A stretch of 64,000 nt of DNA. Source: Sympetrum striolatum (Eukaryota > Arthropoda > Insecta > Odonata > Libellulidae). How positions within the stretch are numbered: the first letter of the stretch is position 1; each line of letters begins with the position of its first letter. The notes below the pieces were generated by a model. That model was not told the origin of the DNA. It made no database searches and saw nothing but the letters and a program-made list of their open reading frames with translations. The stretch spans positions 22,910,459 to 22,974,458 of the forward strand of contig OX388349.1 of the NCBI GenBank assembly GCA_947579665.1. Direction: 5' to 3'. The translations under genes were made by a program, and so were the position numbers. Positions 24,800-36,489 of the stretch are shown here, one piece after another.

Positions 24800-27260
24800 A
24801 TTTGAGTGTAAAACGAAGCCTATCTCTTCCCCATCTGCTATTTTATTTTTCTTTCCTTTTCTAACGTATCCTTTCTTCTCCGCATCTGCTCTTCCTTGCC
24901 TTTCTCCTTTAATCTCCCTCCCCTCTCACTTTTCTAATCTTTTATCCCTTCCAGATCCTTCTCTTCATCTTCCATATGTTCTTTTGCGTGAACCTCTCTC
25001 TATTTTCCCTTTATTTTCTCTCTCTCACCATCTCTTCCTTCCTATTCCCATTCTTTCTTTCCCTTTCTCCATTTCTCGTGGTAATTTATTTTCTCTCTTT
25101 TTTCCACTTTTCTGAGATTTCTTTTTCTACTACACTTATTCTAAGTAATTTATATCATCCGTATCCTCCTCTTTTGCTATAATTTATTTTATTCTTTTAG
25201 ATTGTTAAACATGTATCTTTATCTAGGGTAAAAATTGATAATATCGCGACTTTGGTAACTTTGTTATTCATTTTCAAGCGTTCGTTGCCCAATTTGTAGG
25301 GAAATAAAATATATATGTAGAGAATTGAATGCAATAGCCTTCTCAATGCCAAAATTTGAGGCAATGATAATAATTGTATAACGGATGTTAGAAAACTTAT
25401 CATGAACTTACCAGTGTCACGAGTTTATCATTTTTACCATATGTTTTAATGGTTGAGTTTTCCTCTTATTATTTCCTTCTTTTTATTTGTAATTTTCCTT
25501 TATTTATCTGTTGTTCCTTTCCGCGTTCCTCTTCTTTTGAAACCGTTACCTTTTACAGTCTTTTCATTGTCTTCTTGTTTTGTGTATTGTTCCTTACAAA
25601 CATTAATGTCATTGTTGCTAGTTCTTACAAGTTTTTATTCCTTGTTTCCAAACCTTTCTGTATTTTCACCTTGGCCTCTTACTGTACGTCTCTTGTCTTT
25701 TTTTTCTGATTCTTCCATGCAGACGCTTTTCCTTCATGTTAATTTTCTTTCATCATTTCTCTTTCATTTCATATTCAGTGTATATTTTCGAAGATCTTTG
25801 TCTGCTTTCTCTTTATTCCTTTTGTCTCTATGATTTTCTCTTTCATCTTCGCATCTGTCTTTCTTCTTCCTCGTGATTTTGTTTAATTTTATGTTTTCCT
25901 CCCAGCTTCCAGTCAACTACCATTTTTTATGCATTCGTTGTTTTATTTATTTTTTTTGCTTCATATAGACTATTTCAATTTTTCGTTATGCTTTTTTAAC
26001 TCTAATTCCCTAGTTCTTTCTTTCATTGTACTTCCACATTCACATTATTGAGTTCTTTAGTATTTAGACTTTTTCTTACTATTTTAATTGCTACCTTATT
26101 GCATTAATTGTCTTTTTTTCTTTATTTTTCATCTTCTTTAAAAAATATTTATAATCTTCACCCTCTTGTATCACCCGTATAACAAATTAAATTATTCCTT
26201 CATTTTCTATCCTCATATATATTAAACAACGATTAAAGTTAGTATAATTTTCTACAGAATTCATTTGCTCCATATAAAACTTTTGCCCTTTGTACTTATT
26301 TACATCTCTCAATTTATTATTTGCAATATTTTTTCTCGTATCATTTTCATTTCGTCTTTTCGTGTGTTATTCGTGGCTTTATTTATTGCTTTTTGGTACT
26401 ATTTTCTCGTTATATTTGTATTTATGGATATATCATTGCCATTTCATAACATTTATTTGCAGCAGTTTTCTCTAAAGCCTCTATTTTCATTTTCTTTTAC
26501 CATTTTATCTTCTCTTTTCTGTTTACCTTTCCTTTTCTCTTTCGTTAATTCTCTTTCCTTTTTCTCATCGCATTTTTTCTCTCCTTCCACTTTTAAACTT
26601 TTCTTTTCAACCACCTTCATTATCATTTTCTTTTCCCATTTTATCTTCACTTTTCCTTGTTAACCTTCTCTCTTTTCTTTCGTTCTTTCCTTTCTCCCAT
26701 CGCATTATTTTTTCCTTTCAGTTGTCAACATTTCTTTTCGACTACCTTCTATTATTATTTTCTTTAACCATTTTATCTTCACATTCCTTTGTGTACCTTT
26801 TCCCTTCTCTTTCACTGTTTCTCTTTCCTTCTCTATCATCGCATTCTTTTTCTCCTTTCAATTTTCTTCTATTTTCATTTTCTTTTACCATTTTATCTTT
26901 ACTTTTCTATGTTTTCATTTTCTTTTCTCTTTCGTTGATTCTCTTTCCTTTCTATTATCGCATTTTTTTCTCCCTTCAATTTTGAAATCCTTTTGATTTT
27001 CATTTTCTCCTACCATTTTCTCTTCACTTCCCTAGGATTACCTTCTTGCATCTCTTTTTTGATTCTCTTTCCTTTCTCATTCTTTCTCTCCTATCTCTTC
27101 GATTCTTCTCCCTTCCTCCATCCATCCGTTATCTTTCCATCAGCTCCATCTGACTCATTGCTCCTTCCATCCTCTCCCTGTATCATCGCTCTCCTATACA
27201 TATCCGCCCCTCTCCATCTATTATTCAACCCTTCCAGCTCAGCCCCGCAAGCCGTCTTAT
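24800..27260 (+). repeat. Long pyrimidine-rich tract
   Basis: About 2.4 kb in which the plus strand is dominated by T and C, especially after 24840 and again 25440-27260. Leucine/phenylalanine/serine-rich open frames here (25449-25833, 26265-26663, 26722-27430) come from the base bias and are not genes. Such asymmetric polypyrimidine DNA can form triplexes; that is general knowledge, not observed here. Confidence 0.7.
26485..27110 (+). repeat. ~128-bp pyrimidine-rich tandem repeat, five units
   Basis: The landmark CATTTTATCT (last copy CATTTTCTCT) occurs at 26501, 26637, 26769, 26889 and 27014, with spacings of 136, 132, 120 and 125 bp. Each is followed by a TTAC/TTACC block, then CTCTTTC and TTTCCTTTCTC, and then an ATCGCATT-type block. 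Units are imperfect. This explains the repeated hydrophobic peptides encoded by the frames here. Confidence 0.75.
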
Positions 27261-27429
27261 CGAATTACGCCGCCCCTGGTGCTCCCTCTCATCCACGCAC
27301 CGACGCACTCTTTCCCGTGCATTCCCTCTGTTGTATTAACCGTAGCGCTTCCTGTGTCCTCCTCCAGCTCTTATTCATACCTTCGACGATTAATTTTTCA
27401 GTTGTGTGCCGGATATTTTTACGTACTTA

Positions 27430-27835
27430 GGGGCGGGAGTCGGTCCTGATACGGGCATAGTTTTGGCTGCCGAGGCGGGGGTGTGAATTTTTCAGGACAA
27501 TCTCCACCTCTCGTTTCCTCTCTCCGCTTTTATTCAGCATTCCGTCCCTCCTTATCATTCCCTGTGAAGATTATTTTTTGACGTTTTGCGACTCTTCTTC
27601 CCTTATGAGATTTGCGATCCGGACCGATTTCGCGTCCTATGGGATGTCCGCCCGTAAGGAGATATCCTCGAGACCGGACTGTCTTAAATTAATCACTTCC
27701 CTTTTATCTTTAGTTACTTTTCCGTTCGTCGCGATGGCCTTTCGGTCAACTACGTTGATCTGCTGGATTCCGTGATATTTTTACTCAACGATTGAAGGTA
27801 TTATTATATTAAGTTTCTTAAACAAATTACGTTTT
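27430..27835. other. GC-richer non-coding sequence upstream of candidate exon
   Basis: No supported gene; the frame at 27578-27775 lacks splice or domain evidence. The last 40 bases are AT-rich with a pyrimidine run and form the acceptor side of the exon at 27842. Confidence 0.4.
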
Positions 27836-27841
27836 TCACAG

Positions 27842-27910
27842 ACTTCCTGAACTTCACAGAATCAGGAGAAGTATTGTGGAAATCCATAATGGAAAGACAC
27901 TCAGGAATTG
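27842..27910 (+). CDS. Candidate internal exon A, unknown protein
   Basis: A 69-nt segment sits between a good acceptor (CGTTTTTCACAG, ending 27841) and a textbook donor (AATTG|GTAAGT, from 27911). Read after two bases it encodes 22 residues beginning FLNFTESGEVLW and ending ERHSGI, with one base left over, so both flanking introns are phase 1. The length is a multiple of three. The remaining G joins the CA at the start of 38379 to make GCA (Ala), matching the frame of the next candidate exon. A second frame is also open but reads less like protein. I did not recognise the family. Confidence 0.5.
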
Positions 27911-28700
27911 GTAAGTATTCCACGGGCTTATTTTTTTGCGATTTTAGTTTCTGTTTTACAAAAGTTAAACTTGAGGGGAAAACACCAATTTATGAATGTT
28001 TTTTCCAAGAAAAATTTTGTTTGGACCGATGAGAAATAAGCATTCAGAATTTACATCAAAACAATGAACGAGTATGTGAATTATTACGATTAACATACGA
28101 ATTATTTAAACGAGCTAACTTGGAAAATACAATTCATTTAATCACACATACATGCATGACTTACCATGAAAGGCAATTTTAAGTAATTGAGGAATTTTTA
28201 CAAACAGCTGAAGTAAACACTATTGGTTAACATTCGATAGATTTATCAACTATGGATCCTTTCAATTAAACTATCACATTAATTGATATACTGTCGAATT
28301 ATGAAACAGTTAAGATCGTATTGATCACACGCGGTCAATTGAAATACACTTTCGGGTGACAAGTAGTAAAATTTGTTATCAAAGTTCTCAGCTTCTAAAA
28401 TCTTCTGTTCTATTAGATAATATCGGAGTCATAATCATCGTAAACGCTAGCTTCTTTGTATCAACCAAATTCCTGAGCTAATAATATCATTTTGGTTTCT
28501 TATAACCATTTTTATATTTGTGTTATTTGCTAAAAAATATGATACACAATAGTAAATTAGGAATATAAACCTAGATTACAAATTTAATTATCATCGAAGG
28601 AAACGTTGATGTTGGAATCATACTAAATAAATCTATCAACTGTTATATCTTTTCTTTAAAACTACGCACAAGACACTTCATTATCTTAGTATTAAACATA
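27911..28700. other. Start of proposed large intron, AT-rich
   Basis: No other features seen. If exons A and B belong together, the intron runs 27911-38378 (about 10.5 kb) and holds all the mobile DNA listed between these points. Confidence 0.35.
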
Positions 28701-28711
28701 TGAAATTTAGG

Positions 28712-28976
28712 AAAGAATCTACGAAAGATTTGTACACTCCTGGCCAAAATTAACGCAGCACCTCTCTAGCGATCCTTACGTCCGGTGCTGCGTTAATTTT
28801 GGCCAGGACTGTACTTTTGGCACAAATTTATTTTTACAAAAAACAATCACACGACCGGTTTCGACGATTAATCATAATTTTCTGATTTGGACGATTAATC
28901 GTCGAAACCGGTCGTGTGATTGTTTTTTGTAAAAATAAATTTGTGGTAAAAGTTCAAATCTTTCGTAGATTCTTTT
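28712..28976. mobile_element. Foldback element with ACCGGTTTCGAC motif
   Basis: The arms run 28712-28874 (interrupted by a MITE) and 28894-28976. The inner ~51 bp are inverted almost perfectly around GACCGGTTTCGACGATTAAT. The outer part, GAAAGAATCTACGAAAGATT on the left, is inverted as AATCTTTCGTAGATTC at right. The loop is about 19 bp. CCGGTTTCGAC-type motifs are common in ends of Penelope-like elements in arthropods, so this may be a terminal inverted structure of one; that link is inference. Confidence 0.7.
28736..28812. mobile_element. 77-bp Tc1/mariner-type MITE
   Basis: Terminal inverted repeats of 28 bp with one mismatch: the left begins CACTCCTGGCCAAAATTAAC and the right, inverted, begins CAGTCCTGGCCAAAATTAAC. 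TA dinucleotides flank it at 28734-28735 and 28813-28814, the target duplication typical of Tc1/mariner elements. The centre is only about 20 bp with no coding capacity. It interrupts the left arm of the larger foldback element, so it is the younger insertion. Confidence 0.85.
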
Positions 28977-28984
28977 CATTATGG

Positions 28985-30605
28985 ATTACCACAACAGCTC
29001 GCCTGATTCAGTGAAATTTATACGAAATTTATTTTACTGAATAGATATAGTTATTGATCTTGTTAAATATAGATAGATATTGTATATAGATAGATATTGT
29101 TATTGATCTTGTTAAATATACAGCTCCATTATTCCATTGAAGAATCAGTCATTTATCTTCTGGATAGACTTTGATGCCGAATAGCCTTGGTAATGGGAAC
29201 GATGAGCAAAGCTGGGCATGAACTCTATTCTCAGTGGTTATTGAGTGAGTTTTCATCCGTCAATTTCGATGGAAGTGTGGCCCGTCTCCTTTTGTGGAAA
29301 ACAGTTTAAGAGGGACTCGAAAATACGAAATGAATATATTATAAGTTACGCAATCGACGTGGTCGTATTTCATAAACGATGGTAAGCAAGCACGCCAGTT
29401 TTCCACATCTGAAAACACAAATGGAAAACGCCAGAGATGTTTCTCTTTCCTTTTGGTCGATAAATATCGAATTTAAGTAGTGTTTCGCCGAGAGGAATTC
29501 TTATCTGGAGATATATCGACTGAACGTTTCCTCCGTGTTTATTCTGAATTCTTTTCGGCAGTATTACAATTCAAATCCTAATGGACGATTGATTTTTCTT
29601 GATCTAAATGGAATAAATTTTGAAAAAATAACATCTTTCTTGAAGACCTCGAAAATTCCTACTATAAAAGGAAATTTTTCTTCGACGAAGGAAAAACCAT
29701 TACCTTTGAAATCCGAATACGATTTCAAGATTATCAAAATGCATAAATATAATATACAATATATAATATACCTCATTTTTCCAGTTTTTGCTATCTCATA
29801 TTGCAATATTTATAGAAACATTTTTAACAAGGGGACAAGGCAATAGTATTTAAATTAAGGCCCGCACTATATGAAACATATTGGAATAATTATGCTTCCG
29901 TAAATTTCAATGACAAAACAAAGTTTACTTTTACATAAAAGAATTATAAATAAAGAGGATAGAGAATTACAAGAAGAAGTTATTTTTGTTTAAGTTTAGT
30001 ATACTTTAATAACGTACTTTTTAATCTATTAACTGAAATACTCGGTATAAATGCAATATTAAAGTGGTAGCAAAGAAATAGGATGTTCAAGTTTAATGTA
30101 TGTACATAGTTTGGCTGGAAAGTCTTAAATTAAATGGCCGAGAGTTAATAAGGTTATATGAAGCGGAAAACTTACGAATTTCGAAATAAAAATTCGACTT
30201 AGTTCCTTGAAGAGAATCTTTTATCGAGAGTAAAAGAAAAAAACGTATTAAGTAAGATCCTAGAAAAAGATTCTAAGAAAAAACTCACAAATAAGTTCCA
30301 TTTTCTTTATTTCCATTTTTATCCCTTTGCGTGGAGTTTTAAAATCATGAAGCAATTTTAATGACGAATTCCTAGATTTTAAAGCTAAAAAAATATCCAT
30401 TTAAAGATTACAGTAATTAGTTACATAAATTATAAGCGTAGGACGTAGCTAGAGAATTGTTTTACATAGAACAGCTCTATGTAGGATGTAATTAAAAGGG
30501 ATACCTGATACTTCAAAACTTTAGACTTGTCGAAGTTAAAAGTTTTGCATTTTCTTTGTTTAAGACTAGAAATTAGGTACTGCTGAAAAGGGTAAGAGAA
30601 AAACC
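28985..30605. other. AT-rich sequence within proposed intron
   Basis: A small local duplication (TTATTGATCTTGTTAAATAT at about 29052 and 29101) is present. Frames at 29535-29846 are unsupported. Nothing else recognised. Confidence 0.4.
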
Positions 30606-30613
30606 CCGATTTG

Positions 30614-30835
30614 ATAATGATAATAATGTATTTCTGTAGGCAAGATAACTCTATTTAGTCTCTTCTTTAATATAATCTACTGTCAATCACATTACAATGC
30701 ATTATAATTAATGTAAATGTAAACAAATATAGGGAAAATATTAAATAGGTTGTGTTAATTAAAAAAACAGAGAGAATATCTTAGAAAAAATATAGAGGAA
30801 GGGCCACTTAGAAGAGGTGTGTGAAAAACCTGATC
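30614..30835 (-). mobile_element. LINE-3'-end-like repeat, family A copy 2 (decayed)
   Basis: Shares with the other family A copies the AATAAT head, a TTTAGTCTCTTCTT block near 30655, and a CTTAGAAAAAATATAG...GTGTGTGAAAAACCTG stretch near 30780-30830. It is the most diverged copy and its limits are uncertain. Confidence 0.4.
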
Positions 30836-31159
30836 AAACTTATGCTGGTGGACGCTGAAAGATACGAAAGAAAATCGTATTTAATCAGGGAATGCAGAGT
30901 ACAGCTGAATAGGTGAGTGGAATCCATGATCGAAGATGTAATCGAAAAAGGGCTAAAAAGGGAGAAGAGCTAAAACACGTTTTAGCTAATTGATTGGAGT
31001 AAAAAGAAAGATGATACTATTCGTTAAAGTAGGAGGAGCAAAAGAAGTGAGCATTGGAGAGGCATATTATTATGATAAGAACCACCTCTTTATCAGGCAA
31101 TATTTATTCTGACGAGACCAACAAGATAAATCATTGTTAAATGTAAAGCAGAAGCAATC

Positions 31160-31226
31160 GTGCCGTAACCAGGATTCAAACCCTGGATCTCAACTAGGCT
31201 AGTACGCTATCTCATTCGTAACCGAT
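31160..31226 (-). repeat. tRNA-like (SINE-type) sequence
   Basis: On the minus strand a B-box-like CCAGGGTTTGAATCCTGG lies downstream of a GATAGCGTACTAG A-box-like stretch, with a 3' end TTACGGCAC. Arms are imperfect, so this is a tRNA-derived repeat or decayed tRNA rather than a functional tRNA gene. Confidence 0.4.
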
Positions 31227-31379
31227 GCTGAATGATTGTAAATTCTAAGCACATCCAAGACGGAAAGACAATACCGTCAATTATTTAAAGTTATATAACT
31301 TTGCATTGATTTAAGTTTTTAGATATAACAATATAAATTCATAACTATTTGTTTTTTGCATGATATTAATAGATACACT

Positions 31380-31644
31380 TTTACATCTGATTTCATCACT
31401 GAATATAGTTTCTTATCTGTAGGTTACGCAGCTTTTTCACAACTCCCTTCTTGAGGACAATTTCCCTCAGTGATATGTTTTTCCTAAGCTCTTCGCTTAG
31501 GTTTTTACACCCACAAAGTAGTTTTCTTCTTTGTACTTCTCCAATCTACCTCTTTCTTTCATATGTATCATGACAATGGGTTGTATATAAGAAGAGACTT
31601 TGTAGTCTCAATCTCGCTCTGAATAAAGTCCTTTTATTATTATA
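31380..31644 (+). mobile_element. LINE-3'-end-like repeat, family A copy 3 (best preserved)
   Basis: Ends ...CTGAATAAAGTCCTTTTATTATTAT, the AATAAAG plus (ATT)n tail seen in many insect non-LTR retrotransposons. The body matches the reverse complements of 16341-16640 and 56394-56660, for example around AGAGACTTTGTAGTCTCAAT, which itself is a short hairpin. AAGCTCTTCGCTT near 31488-31500 is another hairpin in it. Only the 3' untranslated part is present; no reverse transcriptase frame remains. Confidence 0.65.
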
Positions 31645-31659
31645 TTCTCAGTGCATGAA

Positions 31660-33310
31660 TAAAACAAAGATATTTGAAGTATCCCAGCATGTTATACGAA
31701 TGCGTGATGTAGAAGTAAGTTCTAGGACGAGAGTCTATAAAAGATCTCCGAAACCTAGAAATAGGCTTCAACGTTAGCTTCGTTCGTATCTCAGATTTAT
31801 TAACTCTCTATTAACAGGCTTCTTTTCCTGGGAAGGGATACCGTCAGCGAACCGGAAGCCTACTCTCGCAACCTTCCGAAACCGGAAATTTAAGCAGTCT
31901 CCTCTCGCCTTTTCCTCCCTTATTGCAGTGGCTAATCACCCATCTCCGAACACAAAAGGCAAAGGATGTTTGCGCTCCCATATTCTTTAGCACCCAAAAA
32001 AAAAGGAACGAGGAAAAACTCGGGGCGCGGATAAGCTAGCACACTCCATATAACTCACCTTGTTTACATCTCCGAAAAAGGGGATATCTTTCGCAGCTAG
32101 GATTGATTTTCGCGAGCGGGGCAATTTTTTTGGGGAAAACTTTTGAATTCGTTAGAGTCGGGGATCGCACCTCGAGATGGAAAGAAGCGTGCGAAAGCCA
32201 GGGGAAATAATCAGCGAAGTGAACAGGAGCGCCACACATCAAAGAAGAGAGCCACGCCCAGATACGCAGATAATGCGGATCGAGAGTGAGGAACGCGTCA
32301 AGTAGTCGGGACGGGGCATTAATTCCAAGCTGAAATTCCCGTTCGAGAGAGAGACCTTTTAGTTGGGCTTTAATCGGAGGTTATTCGAACCTACTCGGAT
32401 ACGTCTTCCTGTCGTTATCCCCCGAAGCCGGCGGGACCAGAAGGCAGTCTTTATTGATGGGATTGTTGATCCGCCGATTTAAACTGCGCGATTTCCCGTT
32501 GAGGAATAGGTGGGTTTATCATAGTCAAGGAACTGGGAAGAATGACGGGAAGCGATTTATTTCCCGCTGGCGGTCTTCGGTGCGATTTTCCGCTGTCCAA
32601 TTTCTAATATTGCCCACCGCGTTAAGGCGCATGAACTTGTCACACAATTATCCGTGATGAGCCTATGCCGTGAGTCTTTCTCAATGAAGCGGTAGATAAC
32701 ATGCACGGAAAAGCTCTACTTGGCGGGGAATGGGTTTCGTGCCTGTGAATAAAATGTCTATCAGAACAGCTCATACACAAATGAATTCAAACGCATCGCT
32801 AAATAGGTGCTTACCCAGGCAGAATGAGCAAAAAGTTGACATAATCTCATTAATTAACTTTCTATATATTTAATTCTATGCTTTTGAATTGCTAGATATG
32901 CGGAGTCCCTCAAGGTATTTATTTGGGTCCATTTTATTTATTTTTCTCCAATGATTATTTAATTTCCTTATCTTGAGCACATCCAGAGGAAGAGAGCTAA
33001 GGAGGTACTTTTTATTATCTTAGAATTATCATGTACTATACAATTCGTTATAAATGGTTAGTTAGAAAACTTTTACCATTAACATTTACTTTGGTATGGC
33101 GACAACCCGCAAGACTCTATTTTCCATTCAGGAATTCAACGTATAAAACTTTATTCAGTAAAAAAGAGACAATTAAGATTTTTAAAATAGCTTTAGGAAC
33201 TGCTAACTTAATTTATTTTATCTAAGATATCGAATCTCGCATCTTATATAGGAGATATTAAGATTAAACCAATCATAAGACCAAATAGATAACTTAACCG
33301 AATTTGAACG
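31660..33310. other. CpG-rich block within proposed intron
   Basis: Bases 31800-32700 are GC- and CpG-rich against an AT-rich background. On the minus strand an open frame (32239-32060) ends at a strong donor-like AACAAG|GTGAGT at 32059/32058. The protein is unrecognised and no second exon was found, so it is not called as a gene. A CpG-rich promoter or first exon on the minus strand is possible. Confidence 0.3.
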
Positions 33311-33315
33311 ATAAG

Positions 33316-33390
33316 GTTCCCGGATAGCCACGTGGGCTACGAGTTCAACTTCGGGGAAAGCGGTCCTGGGTTCGATCCCTGGTGGGAGCC
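33316..33390 (+). repeat. tRNA-derived SINE-like unit, 'CCCGGATAG' family copy 1
   Basis: Folds partly like a tRNA: acceptor GTTCCCG pairs with TGGGAGC, a D-like arm TAGCC-ACGTG-GGCTA, and a T arm CTGGG-TTCGATC-CCTGG. No proper anticodon arm can be drawn, so it is a tRNA-derived repeat, not a working tRNA. Related copies lie at 59929 (plus) and 60254 (minus). Confidence 0.6.
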
Positions 33391-33399
33391 CATTTGCGA

Positions 33400-36300
33400 C
33401 ATTACATAAGTTTCCGAAACATTTAATAATTGATTGATAAACTTTTACCATTAATTTATTGTTTTTTATTTGCGGTATAAATTAAAGTTTCCGCTACCTC
33501 CTCATTGAAAGGTTCGAAGTAAATTCTTAAGCAAGAACTTCGCAGCAACTTCAATCCGCTGTCTTTCGGAAGGAAGAAATAATTCCGACCGCCTTCCTCT
33601 ACTCACGTTCCTGAAAACGACGTCAGTAGAATTAAAGTTTTCAGAGTTGGTCCGTAATCTATAGAATCTGCAACCGAGACTCCGAGATCCGTGGAAATAA
33701 ATCGAGCAAAACCGCCTTTAGCTCCGTTAACTTCGCGAGTTTCTCCGATTGTTGCGGCATTTGCTAAAAATACCCATCGAAGCTGTTACTTCACGGACGC
33801 CATGTAAATGTCAGTCTCGTAAAATGGCCGGAATGAAGACGGATCTAAGGCAGTCGGACGCCGCGTTGGGTCAAACGGGGGGAAAAAAACGAGACGGCCG
33901 GAAACTTGGAGCGGCGCCAATCGGCGAAATAAAGAAACTCGAAAGAGAAAAATAAAAGAAGAGCGAAATACGCAATCGCCTCCTTCCCAGAAGCGCTCTC
34001 AGAAAAGTGCGCCAGGGTATTTTTCAAACGCGAGATAACGTTATATCTAACCCTAATAAGGGTCGGAAACCGAACGGTGAAAAAAGTTTCGGTGGAGAAA
34101 GCGGCGGAGTAAGGCGGAAAAAGGATTTGATCCAAGATTTTTTACGGGCTCCATAAAAGAATGGAAAAAACAGCGGGGAAAAGAAACGCTATCTCCCCAA
34201 CGTGGGGAGATATGAAGCTATCTTCGGACTACACGCTTACCCTCTCTGCAGTGCACTCTGGCGGCTGCGGGCCCAAACTTCCCTTCACCTGTTTTTGCCT
34301 CTTCTTCCGGCCTATTTTTCTTCCCATCATCCCCCATCCGTGGCTAAATCTCTCGTCCTTTTAACCCTCCAGAACCTTTTCTATCCTATCACGCCCTTAA
34401 TCCTATTTCTCCCTCCCCTCCCTCACCACTTCCTTCGCATTCTTTTCTCATACAAACATACCATTTCCCGCGCCTCTGTATCCCCGTTCGCACTCCTTTC
34501 ACCCAATAACCTTTCCAACCCGTTCTTGCCATTCTTTATATAAATTAAGATGTTTTCGCTCGCTCAAGTTCTTCGGACTCTTTCCCACTACCGCCGTTTA
34601 CTTATGAGATTTCATTAACTCTTCCGTCGCATTCTCGCCGAGCCTCTTTTACGATGCGTTTTTCTCATTCAACTTGTCCCTACGTTTGCACTTATCTTAG
34701 GTTGTCGGTACAGCTGCTTGAAAAACTTCGGTCTGGCCGAAGTACCTTAAAAGGGTTGGAAACTAAGCCAAAGAAATATTATTATTTCATAAGCTGCAAA
34801 TAGGCGCAAGCCAAGTGACAACATTGTCGTACCAATCACAAACATCAAACATAGTCACATCCTTTAAAATTATTTAATAATATATCAAAATAAAATGAAA
34901 TAAAAAATATAAATTTACTCTGCAAATTACTACTTAGAGCAATAATCAAAATTTAAGTGAAATAGTAGTAAAAAGTTATCCATTTTGAATGGTAACTCTT
35001 TGGCGTGAACCATCTGTATGTTCTTGTTGAAACTTCTTCGAGTTTACCGTCTTTGGTGAAACGTCATATAAAGGAGAAGCTCTCAGAGAAATGTTCGGAG
35101 AAATTCCATTTGTTACGTATTTTTGGGTTCGGTTGTCTTAGAATGCTCCTTTAAGCTCGGTTCGATTTTTCTACATATCTTTCCCTTTACATTCGTCTAT
35201 CTGCTTAAAATGCAATAAAGAGAATATCCTCTCTAATGAAAAAATGCATTTGAATATTTTCCAATATTTCTCTCGTACTTTATAACTGTTATGTATAGCG
35301 TATAAATTGAATCTTATGAGTATATTTACCTAAAATAGTGAACTGATAAACCTGTACCTTTTACCTTAAAACGGAGAACTATCATAAAGTCGAAGTTAGA
35401 TTAATAGCTTCTATGGCAACATAAAGTGAAAAACCCCTTGATAATATTTAAATTAAAATTTCACTTGTGATGGTAACATACTGCGTACTCATTTGTTTTA
35501 GACTATTTTTATTGATATTTTTAGTGTTAATTTTATAGGAGAATGCCGTATTTTAGCATTAACATTTTATTAGTTCTGCTGAACGTTTTAGAAACGTATT
35601 TACCTATTAATTATTGTTATTTGGCTGCGTAAAAACTATGAAACGATAATCGAAAGTTTTGATAACATTCTTTGAATAAGTTATTCCAAAAATATGAATT
35701 CTTAAAACCGCGTTTAGTGTTTAACTTTCATACTATTATAAACTTTTCTTTACGAATATCAAATCAAGCTGCAGTAAATCGTAGATTATTCCACAAATGC
35801 GTATTTCATTTATAAGGCTTACATCTCCAAGGTAGGTTGACGATGAAAAGGGATACAATTTCGCCAGGCAACTCTAATTCAGTTTTGGTGGTTACTACGT
35901 GAAAATTAACAATTAAGCTAGATGAGTCGAATCCATCTATTCGATCCGAAATGACTAGTATACATCACCAATTTCAAGGCTTACGTGTTTACGCTTGCCG
36001 TTGACGTATAACGTGTGTGCTCATCATTGTGCTTCGATAGTTTCAACCGATCCTGTGTTTCCGCAAATGTTACTGTGTCAGCTTGTTTGTGTTAGCATCT
36101 GTTACAGCGACAGGTATCCGAAGTGCTTATGCCTATCAAGATGGTTTTCTTTCGTCTATGAATTTTCTGGATGTCTGCAGAGTCTGCTAATAATTCGGAG
36201 TATGAGAAGGGTGCTTAGGTTTGGCTTGCTCTGTAGATAGACACATAGGTAGTACTTCGATTTCACAGATTTCGAGTAATGTATCCTCGCTGCATACCGG

Positions 36301-36440
36301 CTTCAATACACGAAACAACTGTTAATGAATGAATGTATTTATTTGCTGTAAATATTGAATACAAAAATTAATACAATATATTTTACTTAGTTTTATCAGA
36401 TATTAGAGCTTAACGTGTCAACTAAGGTTATCCTGTGTTG
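33400..36440. other. CpG-rich then AT-rich non-coding sequence
   Basis: Bases 33540-34700 are GC- and CpG-rich with a pyrimidine-rich stretch 34300-34540; frames there are short and low in information. From 34750 the sequence is AT-rich. No exon supported. Confidence 0.4.
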
Positions 36441-36444
36441 ATCA

Positions 36445-36449
<5 letters not shown>

Positions 36450-36482
<33 letters not shown>
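36450..36482. repeat. (TA)n microsatellite
   Basis: A pure run of about 16 TA units. Confidence 0.95.
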
Positions 36483-36485
<3 letters not shown>

Positions 36486-36489
36486 TACG

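Noticed and set aside
25449..27430. Several leucine/phenylalanine/serine-rich frames that look like membrane proteins
   Set aside because: Explained by the pyrimidine bias of the strand and the ~128-bp repeat; no start context, domain or splice pattern.
32059..32239. Minus-strand frame ending at a strong AAG|GTGAGT donor
   Set aside because: One 9-base match to a donor is expected by chance about once in a window this size on two strands, and no partner exon or protein similarity was seen.
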